Shown here: positions 1 to 13,760 of the stretch, one piece after another
Numbering within the stretch: the first letter of the stretch is position 1
Layout of the letters: the number at the start of each line of letters is the position of its first letter
NCBI GenBank assembly: GCA_031216445.1
Contig: CM062200.1
Coordinates: forward strand, 3,113,501 to 3,177,500
DNA: 64,000 nt
Direction: 5' to 3'
Source: Lateolabrax maculatus
Lineage: Eukaryota; Chordata; Actinopteri; Acropomatiformes; Lateolabracidae
Notes under the pieces: model-generated
The model's input: the letters and a program-made list of their open reading frames with translations, nothing else
Databases searched by the model: none
Told to the model about the DNA's origin: nothing
Position numbers and translations under genes: made by a program

Positions 1-1269
1 TCCGTCACAGAGTAGGGGGTGTGGCCCTGCACACAGTCCTCGATGTGACCGACTGGCAGCTGGGTCTGCAGGAAGAGGTGGAGCTGGCTGTCTGACAGAC
101 ATACTGTCATGTTCACCACTCTGCCACGACAAAGGTACAACAAATACTCCTTATCAAGGTAGCTCGCATTCCAAAATTTACATTTTCTACAGTAAGTCAA
201 ATCTTTTTTTATTATTATTAAAGAACAAGTTGAAAGAACAAGAACTGACTTGTCCAAGAAGGCCTGAAGTCCTTTCCTTCTCCCCTCCAGGAAGTCCTCA
301 TTGCTGAAGGAGAAGAAGGACTTTCCTGGAAGGTCTGGGACTGGCCTAGAAGGATTAAAACAAGCAAGACGAGATCATTCTCCATGTTATAAATTATGGC
401 AGATTTGCTTCAATAAGTATGATACAGCAGTGCTATGCAGGTGAAAGAATGATGGAAGCTGACAGCTCAGGTGCAGAATTTATGAACATTTAAATCAACC
501 AAGCCAGCTTTAAAGCAGTATTAAATGTTTCTTCTGTCAGCTTCAGTTTCAACTTCAACTGTAACACAGCAATTTACACATCCAGTGTACAAAACATCAC
601 TCTAACATGTATCACTCGTGGAGTTTTGTTTCTGTCCACTGGATGAATCTAAGTTCAATATTCACTCTCATTTTAGCTCTGTTTTTGGTCTCTACCAACT
701 CCTGAGGCTTCACTATGTTCACCAGCTAGTCTCTAAAAGATGCTCGTAGACCTGAGGGCAACTACTGCCCCTTTCACACTACAGTCATCCATTGTTGATA
801 TAAAAATATTTATTTTAGTAGTTACTATTGTAGGTTTGCAGTGACAGATGAATTAATACTGGAGTACTCTTCTAGCCCTCGGGCCTACATTGCTGGCCTG
901 AGATGAACTCCCACTGCTATCTTCTGTGGAAACAAAGAACAGTGGAGCAGGACGATCTGCTCCCTCTTCACAACAACTTACACCAAACCAGCGTTCTTCT
1001 GAAGCTTCTTCTTCAGCCAGGCAAACTCACTGTAGCGCCGACGCACGCAGGACGTCTTGGCTGTGAAGGCTTTACTGTTGGTCTGGGAATGAAACAAAAT
1101 ACATGTATTACAGTCAACAATACTAAATTAAAATCCCATTAAAAAGGGTATGTCTGGCAATATTTTATATTTTCTTATTGTCAACAGATCCCATGTGGAA
1201 AAAAGACCAAAAACCAACAATAACAGGCCTCACTGTTGCTCTGTTCCTTCATCATCATCATCATCATCA

Positions 1270-1327
<58 letters not shown>

Positions 1328-3813
1328 CTGCTCTAAATACTCAGTAGAGCAACAAATGTGGATTAATCCACCACTGAAAATAGTCCCCGACAAATGTTTG
1401 GTAAAAACTACAGTGTGCAGCTGTTTTAGGAAATTACTGAGCCTTTTAAAAAAGAAAATTAACGTATAAGATTTGGTAAGAACCAACAGGCTTCGGGCTG
1501 AGTGTCACAGTCAGGATGGGGAAGAAAGCATTGACACGCTGTTGGTCTTTTAATGGGATTTGTTGGCAATAAGAAAGATATAAAATAACACCAGCTTTAT
1601 CCTTTAATTTTAACAATTCATTAACCGTGTCAGTTGTTGGGAATAATGCAACTGGACTGACTCCGGCTGCTGAACTGCTGCCGAGCTCATGGCAGAACTA
1701 AAGTATTATCACATGTCAGATTTGTTCCAGTGACGTGTGACACAGTCCACCGATGTTTGCATAACAAGCGACCTTCTGACAGGCCATAATCAATTACAAG
1801 CAGCATTGGTTACATTCCCACGACGTTGAAGCACATGAACAAATTCCAAAAAAAAAAGGCCCAGCCCACCACGCCTCCCTGTTTCAATCGAGTAATTCAG
1901 TAGAAGTGAACCACAGTAAATAGAGTTGGTGGTCAAGTCAAGACTAAAAAAAGATTACTGAGAAATACCTTCACAACACTGGAAACCTTTATTCAGACAT
2001 ATTATTAGAGCTGCATTGATTAAAAGATAAATAGAAAATCAATCCGCAACTATTTTGATAATTGAGTAATTGTTTGTCAATTTTTAAGCAAAAATGCAGT
2101 TTCTCAAATTTGAGTATTTAATGTTTTTTGTCATATCTACACCGCAGGATCTAAAGTGCATAGAGCAATTTAGAGCTAATTAATCACAAGTGTGTTTTGG
2201 ACATTCACTTTAAAAGCCTGCTGTTTTAATGGCGGATTCATCAAGTTGTAGAAATTTATGGGGCAAAAATTGTATGAGAAATCTGCAAAATAATCAATGA
2301 CTGAACGGATGTAAGTGTTAGTTTCAGCCCGACGTATTGTTAAAGCAGATTACACAGTGAGCCGTGTTTAGGAGTCTTTTTGTAGGAGCTTTAAAATATT
2401 CTATACAAATATCCATCCAAGTGTTTCAAGTTAGGTTGAAAATAGTTAAATGTTGAGCAGGTTTATAGTTTCTGCACAGTGACGGGATATCTAGAAAAGC
2501 TGCTTGTTTGAACTTTCTGGATTTTAATTTTTACACTGTGTCCATTTTTGTGGGGTTAACATGTAACTACATAAAACAAAAGAGTATCAATAAAAAAACA
2601 AAATGATGTCACATGATCTTATTCAATTTCATGAGTCAACACCCACACGACACACCCGTCTAGGAATGAAGCCTCAATGCTGACACAGCCTTCCCCAACA
2701 CAGCGCGCTGCCAAGACAACATCATCAACTCCTGTCCAAACACAACGTAAAGAATCTGTCTGCTGCATACTCAGTGGTTTCCAAAGATTAGAGTCAAGAG
2801 GAAATCAAAGAGAGTCTTGTTATGGTGTGGTAGTGAAGCTCCAGGTAATTTAGTCCTCAAGTTACCTTCGAAAGTATTTTGTAGTATGAAACAGGCTTGA
2901 CAGGACTAGTACACCGGTATAAAAGCATCACTAATTCTTCTCTGGCGAGGAAACTCTTTCCAGGTATCAACAAATTGTCACATTTTAAGGCAGCTCAAAG
3001 TGCATTGAAGGATTTTACTCATCTATTTGTAGTCAAATTTTACATAATCAATATGTGTTGTTGAGTATTTCCCAAAAGTAATTCCAGAAAACAGTGAAAA
3101 TGTCCCTCAAGCCCGAGGTGTTGTCTCCAAATGTCTGTGTTTTGTAGGACATACTGTCTAAAACCTTAAAATATTCAATTTGCAATAAAATAAACAAATA
3201 ACGCAGCAAATCTTCACATTGGAGAAGCCGAAACCAGAGAAAGTTTGATTGAGCGTAGACTCAAAGATTAATCGAGTAACGGTTTCAGCTCTAAAACAAA
3301 TGACTCCCACGTAGCTCACACTAAAAGTGACCTGACATGTTGTCATTAAAGTGTTAATACTCACATGTAGGAATATTTTATAATCCACATATGAATTCCA
3401 CGAGCCTTCGTTCTGGATGCGGGGATCTTGGACCCGCACTGCAACAAACTCCTGGGAGACAGAAATAAGAGTCACTTTTTCACAAGTTTTAATAAAAAAA
3501 TAAAATAAAAAAAAAACTGCTGCGAGTGTTTTTCTTTATCAGCAACAGATTGTAATCTGCAGCTCAGATGAATACCGTGTAAGCACGATACATGCCATCT
3601 CTTCAAGTTCCGCAAATGCTTTTAAACACATGAATGGAGGTATTGTGCTTTGGCATTTGTTAAGTGGAAGTTTAAAAAAAAGGGGGGGATGTAGAAATTT
3701 CCTTTTCAAGTTTCACAAACAAGAGACCTCCCATTAGAAATGAATACTGCAATTTAATGTAGAAAAACTGAGAGTTGCAGGTGACTTACATCTTCTTCCT
3801 GGTTACTGATCAT
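1..3813 (-). CDS. snx11: Sorting nexin 11, 5' half of coding sequence (partial)
   Basis: Coding exons on the minus strand, in transcript order: 3813-3790, 3451-3365, 1082-982, 345-250 and 120-1 (continues beyond the window). Splice sites are GT/AG and the phases join. The start gives MISNQEED, then a PX domain: [20 protein letters not shown], the basic phosphoinositide-binding stretch CVRRRYSEF, the proline loop [12 protein letters not shown] and the helix [18 protein letters not shown]10/SNX11 proteins bind PI3P on endosomes through this extended PX domain. The [21 protein letters not shown] wording and the neighbour cbx1 favour SNX11 over SNX10. A non-coding exon probably lies near 4,765-4,920, with donor GTAGGT. 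The C-terminal tail is outside the window. Family and exon calls are firm; the 5' UTR is inferred. Confidence 0.93.
1083..3364 (-). other. Large snx11 intron
   Basis: No gene seen. It holds the TCA/CA microsatellite and A/T-rich sequence. At about 2,006-2,140 and 3,178-3,300 are two degraded copies of a dispersed repeat whose signature is an ATTAATCGA-like stretch ending in TTTCAGCTCTAA or its complement. Confidence 0.7.
1250..1326. repeat. Compound microsatellite (TCA)n(CA)n
   Basis: About seven TCA units run directly into about 28 CA units, within the snx11 intron between the exons ending 1082 and 3365. The open frames across it are repeat artefacts. Confidence 0.97.
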
Positions 3814-4764
3814 CCTACCGAGTGCTGCACTGCAAAGAAAGGAGAAATCAATGAGGAGATGATTCGATAAACAGGATCAAAAGCTCAAACTGTGCTCGTC
3901 TTCTCGGTATGAGCAGATGACTCATTCTCCAAAAAAAGAGGCCGGTCAGCGAAAATCTCCTGAGTCACCCTCGCAGGCGTTTATCTTTACCATTCAGCCG
4001 AGCAGAGAAGTCACACTCTTCAGGGCTTTTTTTTTTTTGTTTTTCAAAGAGTAACATGCAGTCACACCTCCAGGAGCTTTATCAGTCTGCTGAGTCTCTT
4101 TACTGCTTTGTAACAGAAAAACACTGCACAGCTGCTCCAGCAAAAGACTCCGAACCAGTGTCAGTGCAACTAACAAGCATTTACATTAAGGAGTCATCTG
4201 CCAACTGGTTTTAGGATTAATCAACTAGTTGTTTACTATTAAAATGTCAGGAAATAGAAAGAAGATGTTAAAAGGAGATGACTCTAAATCGCTTTTTTAT
4301 CTGCCATCCCCCCCCAAAAAAGATTCAATTTACAGATATAAACAGAGAAAAACACCAAATCCTCCCGTTTGAGACCCTAAAACCGCACGATATTTGGCAT
4401 TTTTCATTGACAAAAAACATAAATGACTCCACAAAACAGCTATAGGTTGATTCTCTGATACCCGAGCAGCACTAATGTGTAGATTTCACACAGAAAGCAG
4501 AGTTTTTAATCCACTTTCTTCCATCAAAACAAAGTATTCCAGCTCTGATGGGTGTGACTGATACAGTGAAAAGACACTGAAAGTTAAACTAAATAAAAAG
4601 ACTTGAGAGCACACAGAGACACGTGAAAATGCCCAAACTGACCCTCGGGTTTGTTCATTCTTCATGTAATAACAGGTAAACACTTTCTAAACGGCAGTTA
4701 GTTGTCTGGCCTGAATGATGAGGCACCAAACATCAGCTAAAGGCTAAACCCCCGCGACAAACAC

Positions 4765-4975
4765 CTACTTTCAGGAGGGAAATGTCGGCTGCTGTGGTCG
4801 CGTCCCGCCGGCGGATGTCCACGTTGTCCTGCCCGTCGACGTTTCTGTTTTATTTGAGCAGGAAAGCCCTCGGACACGGAGGTTTGTTGTCGCCGTCGCC
4901 TTCTTTCTCCATTTCGCAAGTCACAAGCGCCGCCTGCGACGTCACGCCGTGACGCTCTGCTTCCGGGAGTGCGCG
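4765..4975 (-). promoter_or_regulatory. snx11: snx11 first exon and promoter region
   Basis: GC-rich block upstream of the snx11 start exon. Read on the minus strand, a candidate non-coding exon ends at the donor CTGAAA|GTAGGT. A CRE-like CGACGTCACG lies at 4937-4946, a second TGACG nearby, and an ETS-like CTTCCGG at about 4960. This is the usual make-up of a TATA-less housekeeping promoter. The transcription start cannot be fixed from sequence alone. Confidence 0.5.
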
Positions 4976-6300
4976 CGCAGACGTAAATAAAGGACGGGAA
5001 GGGGCGTGGCACATTTTTCAAAATACAATGAAAAATGTTTTTTATTTTTTTTTATATAGTATTTTATACACAGAAAAGAATAGAGAGAGGGGGAAAAAAT
5101 CAAGGTCAGAATCAGCTTTATTGGAAAAGTATGTGAACACACATACTTGACTTTAACATACAGCTAAAAACAAGGAAAACAAAGCTGAACAGAGGTAAAC
5201 ATACACATTTAATTACTATGTACATATATAAAAATATGTAAAAAAGTATATACACACATATGGTGCAGAGTGAAAAGATGCTCGAATACGTATGGAATGA
5301 TCAATGAGGTTAGTGGATATGATAGTATATGTGATATACAGTATGTACAGCCTGTTTGGATTTATATTTTAAGGTGAGGATATGTACTTGTTAAAACTTT
5401 ATTTAAGCTACAAAATATATAATGTGATGACGGTGGCTATTCATGGTAAGTCAAAATTATGAGTTATTAAGTCAGAATTATGACATACTAAGTTAAAGTT
5501 ATGAGATATTACAAATTATAGACTTGTTGACTCTGCTGCAATTTATCTCACCACTGTCAAATTACCTGTAAGTCTGTCTCCAAGGCTGTTTCTATTTAAT
5601 TTATTTTCTTTTTGTATTTTAGTTCTATATATCTTTTATTATTTAATCTTTTAGTTTCTACTTATGTGTACATATTTCTGTTCCTGTACTGCTGCAACAA
5701 CTGAAGATCCCAGCAGGGGATCAATAAAGGTTTATCTTATCTTATCTTAGGCAGATCATTCTTAAGTAAGCATTTGTTAGTTTTTAAGGGTTTACTTACT
5801 TCTCGCCTACTGAAATTAATTGACAAATTGCAATAAATCGTGATTAATATTAAAGGTATTTAGTGTCTTTTCAAGGTTATATTAAGGATTAATTAAAGCA
5901 ATTTAATTTATTATTGTGTCATAATGTGTGACCACATAAATCAATAAAATACTGTTTATTTACTGTATTTAATATTTTTAAATTTTTTCTTTTTTAAATT
6001 TGCTGTATTTTTTATTTGTGAACTGAATTTTTTATTTACTGTATTTTTTCTTTACTGTATTTTTTATTTTTCTTTACTGTATTTGTATTTTTTCTTTACT
6101 CAATTTTTTTATTTACCATATTTTTTATTTACTTTCTTTCTTTAATTTATTTACTGTTTTTCTTTTCTTTATTTGCTGTGTTTTTGTGTATGTATTTGCT
6201 GTATTCACCTCCTGTACCTGTCGTGCAGTGCGGGCCGGTGCGTTGATCCAACCCGCCGTTTGCTCGCGCCGCGCGGTCACAGATCTACAAATCACCGGCC
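4976..6300. other. snx11-cbx1 intergenic interval with non-LTR retroelement remnants
   Basis: At about 5,105-5,160 is a fragment beginning AGAATCAGCTTTATTGG, a motif seen in many teleost retroelement remnants. At about 5,520-5,752 is a typical 3' tail of a fish non-LTR element: TGCTGCAACAACTG, GGGGATCAATAAAGG, then repeated TTATC units. From 5,960 to 6,175 the sequence degenerates into a T-rich minisatellite. No open reading frame resembles a protein. The superfamily is not assigned. Confidence 0.55.
5960..6175. repeat. T-rich degenerate minisatellite
   Basis: Loose repeats of TTTACTGTATTTTTT separated by T-rich spacers, seven or more recognisable units, directly upstream of the cbx1 CpG-rich promoter. 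Confidence 0.7.
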
Positions 6301-6590
6301 CGCAGCGCGCCTGCGCCCCGTGACGCGGTGAGTAAATCCACATGTTCTATCCGTCTGCGCAGCTCCAACGGTCCGGTGACGTAGCTGCTTCTTCTTCTTC
6401 GTGTGTCAGGCAGACGGAGGGGCGGAAACGACACACTGTAGTCCGGCCAGCGGCTCCGCATTTTGACAACAAATCACGACAAACGGCGACGTTACCGCTG
6501 TATAATTGCGAGAAAAACGCCGTCGTGTTGTATTAATTCGGTCCGGGTGGAATTTAAAAAAAAAAAAAAAAAAAAAATTGTAATTCACCG
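6230..6590 (+). promoter_or_regulatory. cbx1: cbx1 CpG-rich promoter and non-coding first exon
   Basis: A sharp rise in GC and CpG begins at about 6,225 (GCGCGCCTGCGC, GTGACGCGG, CCGGTGACGTAG). A plausible untranslated exon ends at CACCG|GTGAGT (6590/6591). The next acceptor (ACCCAG at 7875-7880) lies just before the start codon. A 22-base A run sits at 6,556-6,577. No TATA box is visible. Exon limits are inferred. Confidence 0.55.
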
Positions 6591-7847
6591 GTGAGTTTAA
6601 TTTTCATCTTCCCTCCAAACGTGTTTTTTTTTTTTTTCATTTGATTGTGCACGAGTCTAACGTGTAGCTAGGTGCATATTTAACGTGCATATTTACCAAC
6701 GGGGATGAAAACCAGCGCCGATGTCTCGTTAGGAGACACGTTATGTGCCACCATAAATAAATACATATATATAAATAACCATAATCGACAGCCATCCCAG
6801 AGTCCGTTACATTAGTCGCTAACGCGAAAGCAATATGGAGGAAAACACCAGACAGGCTGCACACTGAGGGTCCCTGCGAGGCTTCGTCGTGCGGGGTTTT
6901 AGTTTCTTTCTTCATGCTAACGTGAGTAATAAAAACCCCCCTTAACTTGAGGACATATTATGTATTCTGCACCGCGACATGCTTATTCAGAGGGTCCTGG
7001 TTTATTGTGTCTGCAGCTCTGCGTGTCCACACTAAACGGTAACGTTACCTTCCGCCGAGCCTCCTGCGCGCTGTGCAGAGGACGCTGGCGGCTCCAGACA
7101 CGTCCAGAAACCGCTTTTTATTAAGTAGCACGGTGATAACACAGCGAGGCAGCGACCCTCTGCAGGGATCCTGTGAACGGTGATCAATAACACAGGTGGT
7201 CAGGGCCATGTGTGACACTAACCACCCCCCAGAGAGCCAGTGAGTTTACACCAGAACTCGTGAGGTAATGGTACATGGGTAACTCCAGGCAGTTCAGATT
7301 AGGCAGGCTTTTTTAAAACAAATCCACAACTGGGACCAAATCAACAGACACATAACGGGCTTTCGAAACTGGTAACTGCCTCACATTGTCACCCACGTAT
7401 CTTTTCAATAAAATCTCCAATGTTTTCTCCTCTCTACCACATTGATTTCCGGCTTGACGTTGACCAGGAACCTGCGGGTCCCCAGGTCTACCTGATGAGT
7501 ATGAGCCTGACTACAGAGCCCCCTAACGATGGCCCCACTGTTACAGAAGGTTTCATATATTTAACATTATTTTTCCAACATAAATTGCTCTGTATCACTT
7601 GTCCTTGTGCGGCGAAGGTGTGTGTCAGCAGTCCAGGAGTGAATAAAGTAACGTATGGCACTGTAAATGTTTGTAACACACTGGAAACTGCACTCCGCAG
7701 ATTGATTTTACCATCCATTTGTGAGAACGTAACAGGTGTCCTACACAAATGTGAACGTCTTAAACTGAATGTTAACACCTGCAGGCAGAGTTTTCTGTTA
7801 CAAGCCTCAGCAGCCGTTGAAAGGGTGGGTGTCTTCGGCCTCGGTGA

Positions 7848-10661
<2,814 letters not shown>

Positions 10662-11176
10662 CACAGGGCGAAGGGGCAGGGGAGAAGAGAGAAACTGTAG
10701 TTTTGAGCTTCATTGTACTTTGGAAAGGGTGTTTTGGGGGTCGGGAGGGGGGGCAGAGACAAGCAAGACACGACTGGACTCATTTGTCTTTTGGTGTAGT
10801 ATCACTCATTCGATTCTACTTTTATCTGGATATAATCCAACTGTAAATATATGCTTGACAAAACCCAGCCCATCTGAAATGTACAACGCAGTGTTAATTT
10901 TCAGTATCAACTCACTTCAGTATCGTTTTCACACCTTTGGTCCGGTGCTCGGCCATCTTGCTATGACATTGTATTAGTGAGGTGATGTTTTTATTTCATT
11001 AGTGTGCCATATTTTTTACTTGGTTCATTGGTGCCTTTGAGGCTAAAACTGTGCTCATCTTAGTTGTTTCTTAGGACTTGTTTGGTGTACGGTTATGAAC
11101 CCTTCAGTGATTGATTTGGTCATTGGTAATCTTTGTAGTGTTTTTCATAACCATGTCTTGCTTGTCGGTTTTGGAG

Positions 11177-11182
11177 AATAAA
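11177..11182 (+). terminator. cbx1: cbx1 polyadenylation signal
   Basis: AATAAA about 515 nt after the cbx1 stop codon, followed by a T/G-rich stretch (CTTTTTGTTACCTTGCTGTTT). This sets a 3' UTR of roughly half a kilobase. Confidence 0.75.
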
Positions 11183-11259
11183 CCACTTTTTGTTACCTTG
11201 CTGTTTCATGCTGGTGTCACTTTTAACATAACAGGGAATATTACCTAGCGTGGCTGCGA

Positions 11260-11485
11260 CTCTTCCGATTGTTTTCTCCATTAATTGATGAATCGTTTGG
11301 TCTGTAAAACATCAGAAAACTGAAAAATAACCATCACAATACCAAAGCGATGTCATCAAATGTCTTGTTTTGATCCACAAACAGTCAAAAACCTAAAAAT
11401 ACTACATTTACTTTAATGCAAAGTTTAAAATTAAATGATTTTTCTGTTGATTGAGTGATTAATCGACTATTGTTGCAGCTTTATT
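11260..11485 (+). repeat. Dispersed ~250-300 bp repeat, copy between cbx1 and nfe2l1
   Basis: Starts near CTCCATTAATTGATGAATCG, has the internal CTTGTTTTGATCCACAAACAG and ends GATTAATCGACTATTGTTGCAGCT. The same framework recurs at about 9,626-9,892, 34,780-35,005 and 50,110-50,370, with shorter pieces at 2,006, 3,178, 4,204, 23,265, 29,875 and 31,620. It is a non-coding teleost interspersed repeat; the class is not determined here. Confidence 0.7.
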
Positions 11486-11666
11486 ATCTAGTTTTAGTTG
11501 TTCATGGTCCCGAGTTATTGGGAAAACAAATTGCGAAACATGGACCAACGTAAAACCCCCAAACATGTCTAGATAACAAAACCTGCTTTTTGGACTCGAG
11601 TTGTACAGTATAACGTGCCATTCATGACAACTAGAACACAAGAGTCACAGGTGAAAATAAAAACAC

Positions 11667-13760
11667 TTTATTAATCAATAAAAACAATTCTTGATTGCCA
11701 GCAAATATCTCAAAACAGAGGGAACTACATCCAAACTCAAAGCAGAGGGTGAGACTGTTATGGAGACATTTGACAAACTACATAAATCATGACAAACACA
11801 AACATGAAAATATTTACATAACAAGACAGACAAAAAAAGTGCACTAAGTAGTTGCAGTACTAAATAGTTGGTGTCGCACTGGGTTACACTGAAGTGAATG
11901 TTAACCGGAGTTTCATGCCTGAATATCACATTTAATGAGGACATTTCTCATTTCAAAAACTATGTTTTGGACATCATCTTAATGTTGCGAGTTCTGTTCA
12001 GCCTCTTGTAAATATTCTAGCCTAACTGCTATCTCATCTGCAACAATTAACCTATTTTTTTTCTTTTTAAAAGAGAGGGTGATGTAACATGTACTGACAA
12101 ACGTCATTCAAATAGACAAGTAATAGCACTTCTACTTTGAGAACATTTTTCTTCAGTTCTCAAAACATTTAAAGTGAAGATAATGAGATTGTGAAATAAA
12201 GGCATTCAAATCAAAGTGGCCAAAACACGCACCGTCAGTTCACACATTCAAATAACTTTAATCTCGTCTAACAACTTGGCTCACTTTATCAACACAAAAA
12301 CTTAAAAACAGGACTCATAATATTTAAGCCAACACCTCGGCTTTACAGCAGTTAAAAAAATCTGCCTCCAGTGGCTTTCAGTTGGGTAACATTGGCAAAT
12401 AAGTTACTTAAACGGGATATCGCTACACCACAGCGACAACTGAGCCTGTTTTAAGTTCACACTTAAACTGAGGCATCCAAGAGGAAAGAAAAAAAGAAAT
12501 AATCTGTCAGTTTGATCTGTGACATCCTGGAGTTACCGTACAGTACTCTCTGGAGCTCCTTGCCCATCACAGTATCTTTAATTCCTCTTGTGTTTACAGG
12601 CTCTGCGCAAAGTTTTCAAATAAACAAAGAGGGTGTAGACTTTTACATAAAGCTGATGTGGCTAGACCTATAACCTTGTTTATACTACAGATTATGAACA
12701 GTTAATAAGAGCCTTCCTAAACGCAGCTCCCGTATTTAAACCTGCAGCGAAGGAATAGCGACAGACACGGCAAAATGCATATAGCCAAGCCTTTTAAAGA
12801 CAAATTACAGTGCTATGTATAATTTATAAGGAAGTTGATACGTTTAGCAATGCAGTGTGCCTCCTCCCTAAAACATCCATCTGCTCCTCTTGCAGGACTT
12901 CACCTTCCAGGCCTCTTTTAGCAGTGGCCAGCCCGGGAACACTCAGCCTCCGACTCTCTCAACATCCTCCTTCCACACATCAAACCCGATCTCTTTAGGG
13001 CCGTCTAAACTTAGATGCGACCGACAAACTGCCTCAAAAACTGGAATTTGCGACACAAACCTACAGAATTAGAGTGCAGTGTTTGAGCATTTAAGATGTA
13101 TTCGGGTCGAGTGATGTGCACCATACAACCTTTGGTTAGTATAGGTGTTAATGGCATCCTAAAAATGATGGACTTCCTTTAGCCTTTGGTATCTAAACTC
13201 TCACAACCATCGATGGTGTTCTTTGCCTGAAGATTTGCAAAATTAAAAGCCTCAGTGACTATGGAAATCACTAAAAGTCTCCAGGGTGGGATGTGATCTG
13301 CAAGTCCTTTAAAACCTTCCGTGCATAGGTATTCCAGCCATCCTTGTTGACAGTGTTCTTTTACTCCCACTTTTCTCGATACCAGTCCCTTGTTTTACCC
13401 TACAAATCTCCATCCTCAGTGGTTTGGTGCAAAAGGATCAAGAGCAGCTAAAATTTTTCTAATAGCTCAATTTATGTCCTTTTATATTCCTCTTCTCTTT
13501 GCTTATTGTTTTCCCCCCATCTAAATAATGAAATATCAGTACTCAAACAAAGAGCTACTTCTGCTTCAAAAGTTGTTTCCAGGAAAATAATGTAGGAACA
13601 GAATGAAAAGGGAGAAACTAATGCAGGAAGAGTAGTCAACAATGCCATTTTTCTACTCACCAGAATCTTCTTAAAGGAAAAAACGACATCTCTCTCGCAT
13701 CTGCAGAAATCTTTCTTAGTGATTTAGCAAAGTTATAGAATAAACAGCAGTTTGCCCCCC
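11667..13760 (-). other. nfe2l1: Probable nfe2l1 3' UTR
   Basis: The 2.1 kb downstream of the nfe2l1 stop has no other gene. It ends at a minus-strand AATAAA (TTTATT on plus, 11,667-11,672) set in an A-rich context. NFE2L1 mRNAs are known for long 3' UTRs. If right, the two convergent genes cbx1 and nfe2l1 end less than 500 bp apart. Confidence 0.5.
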
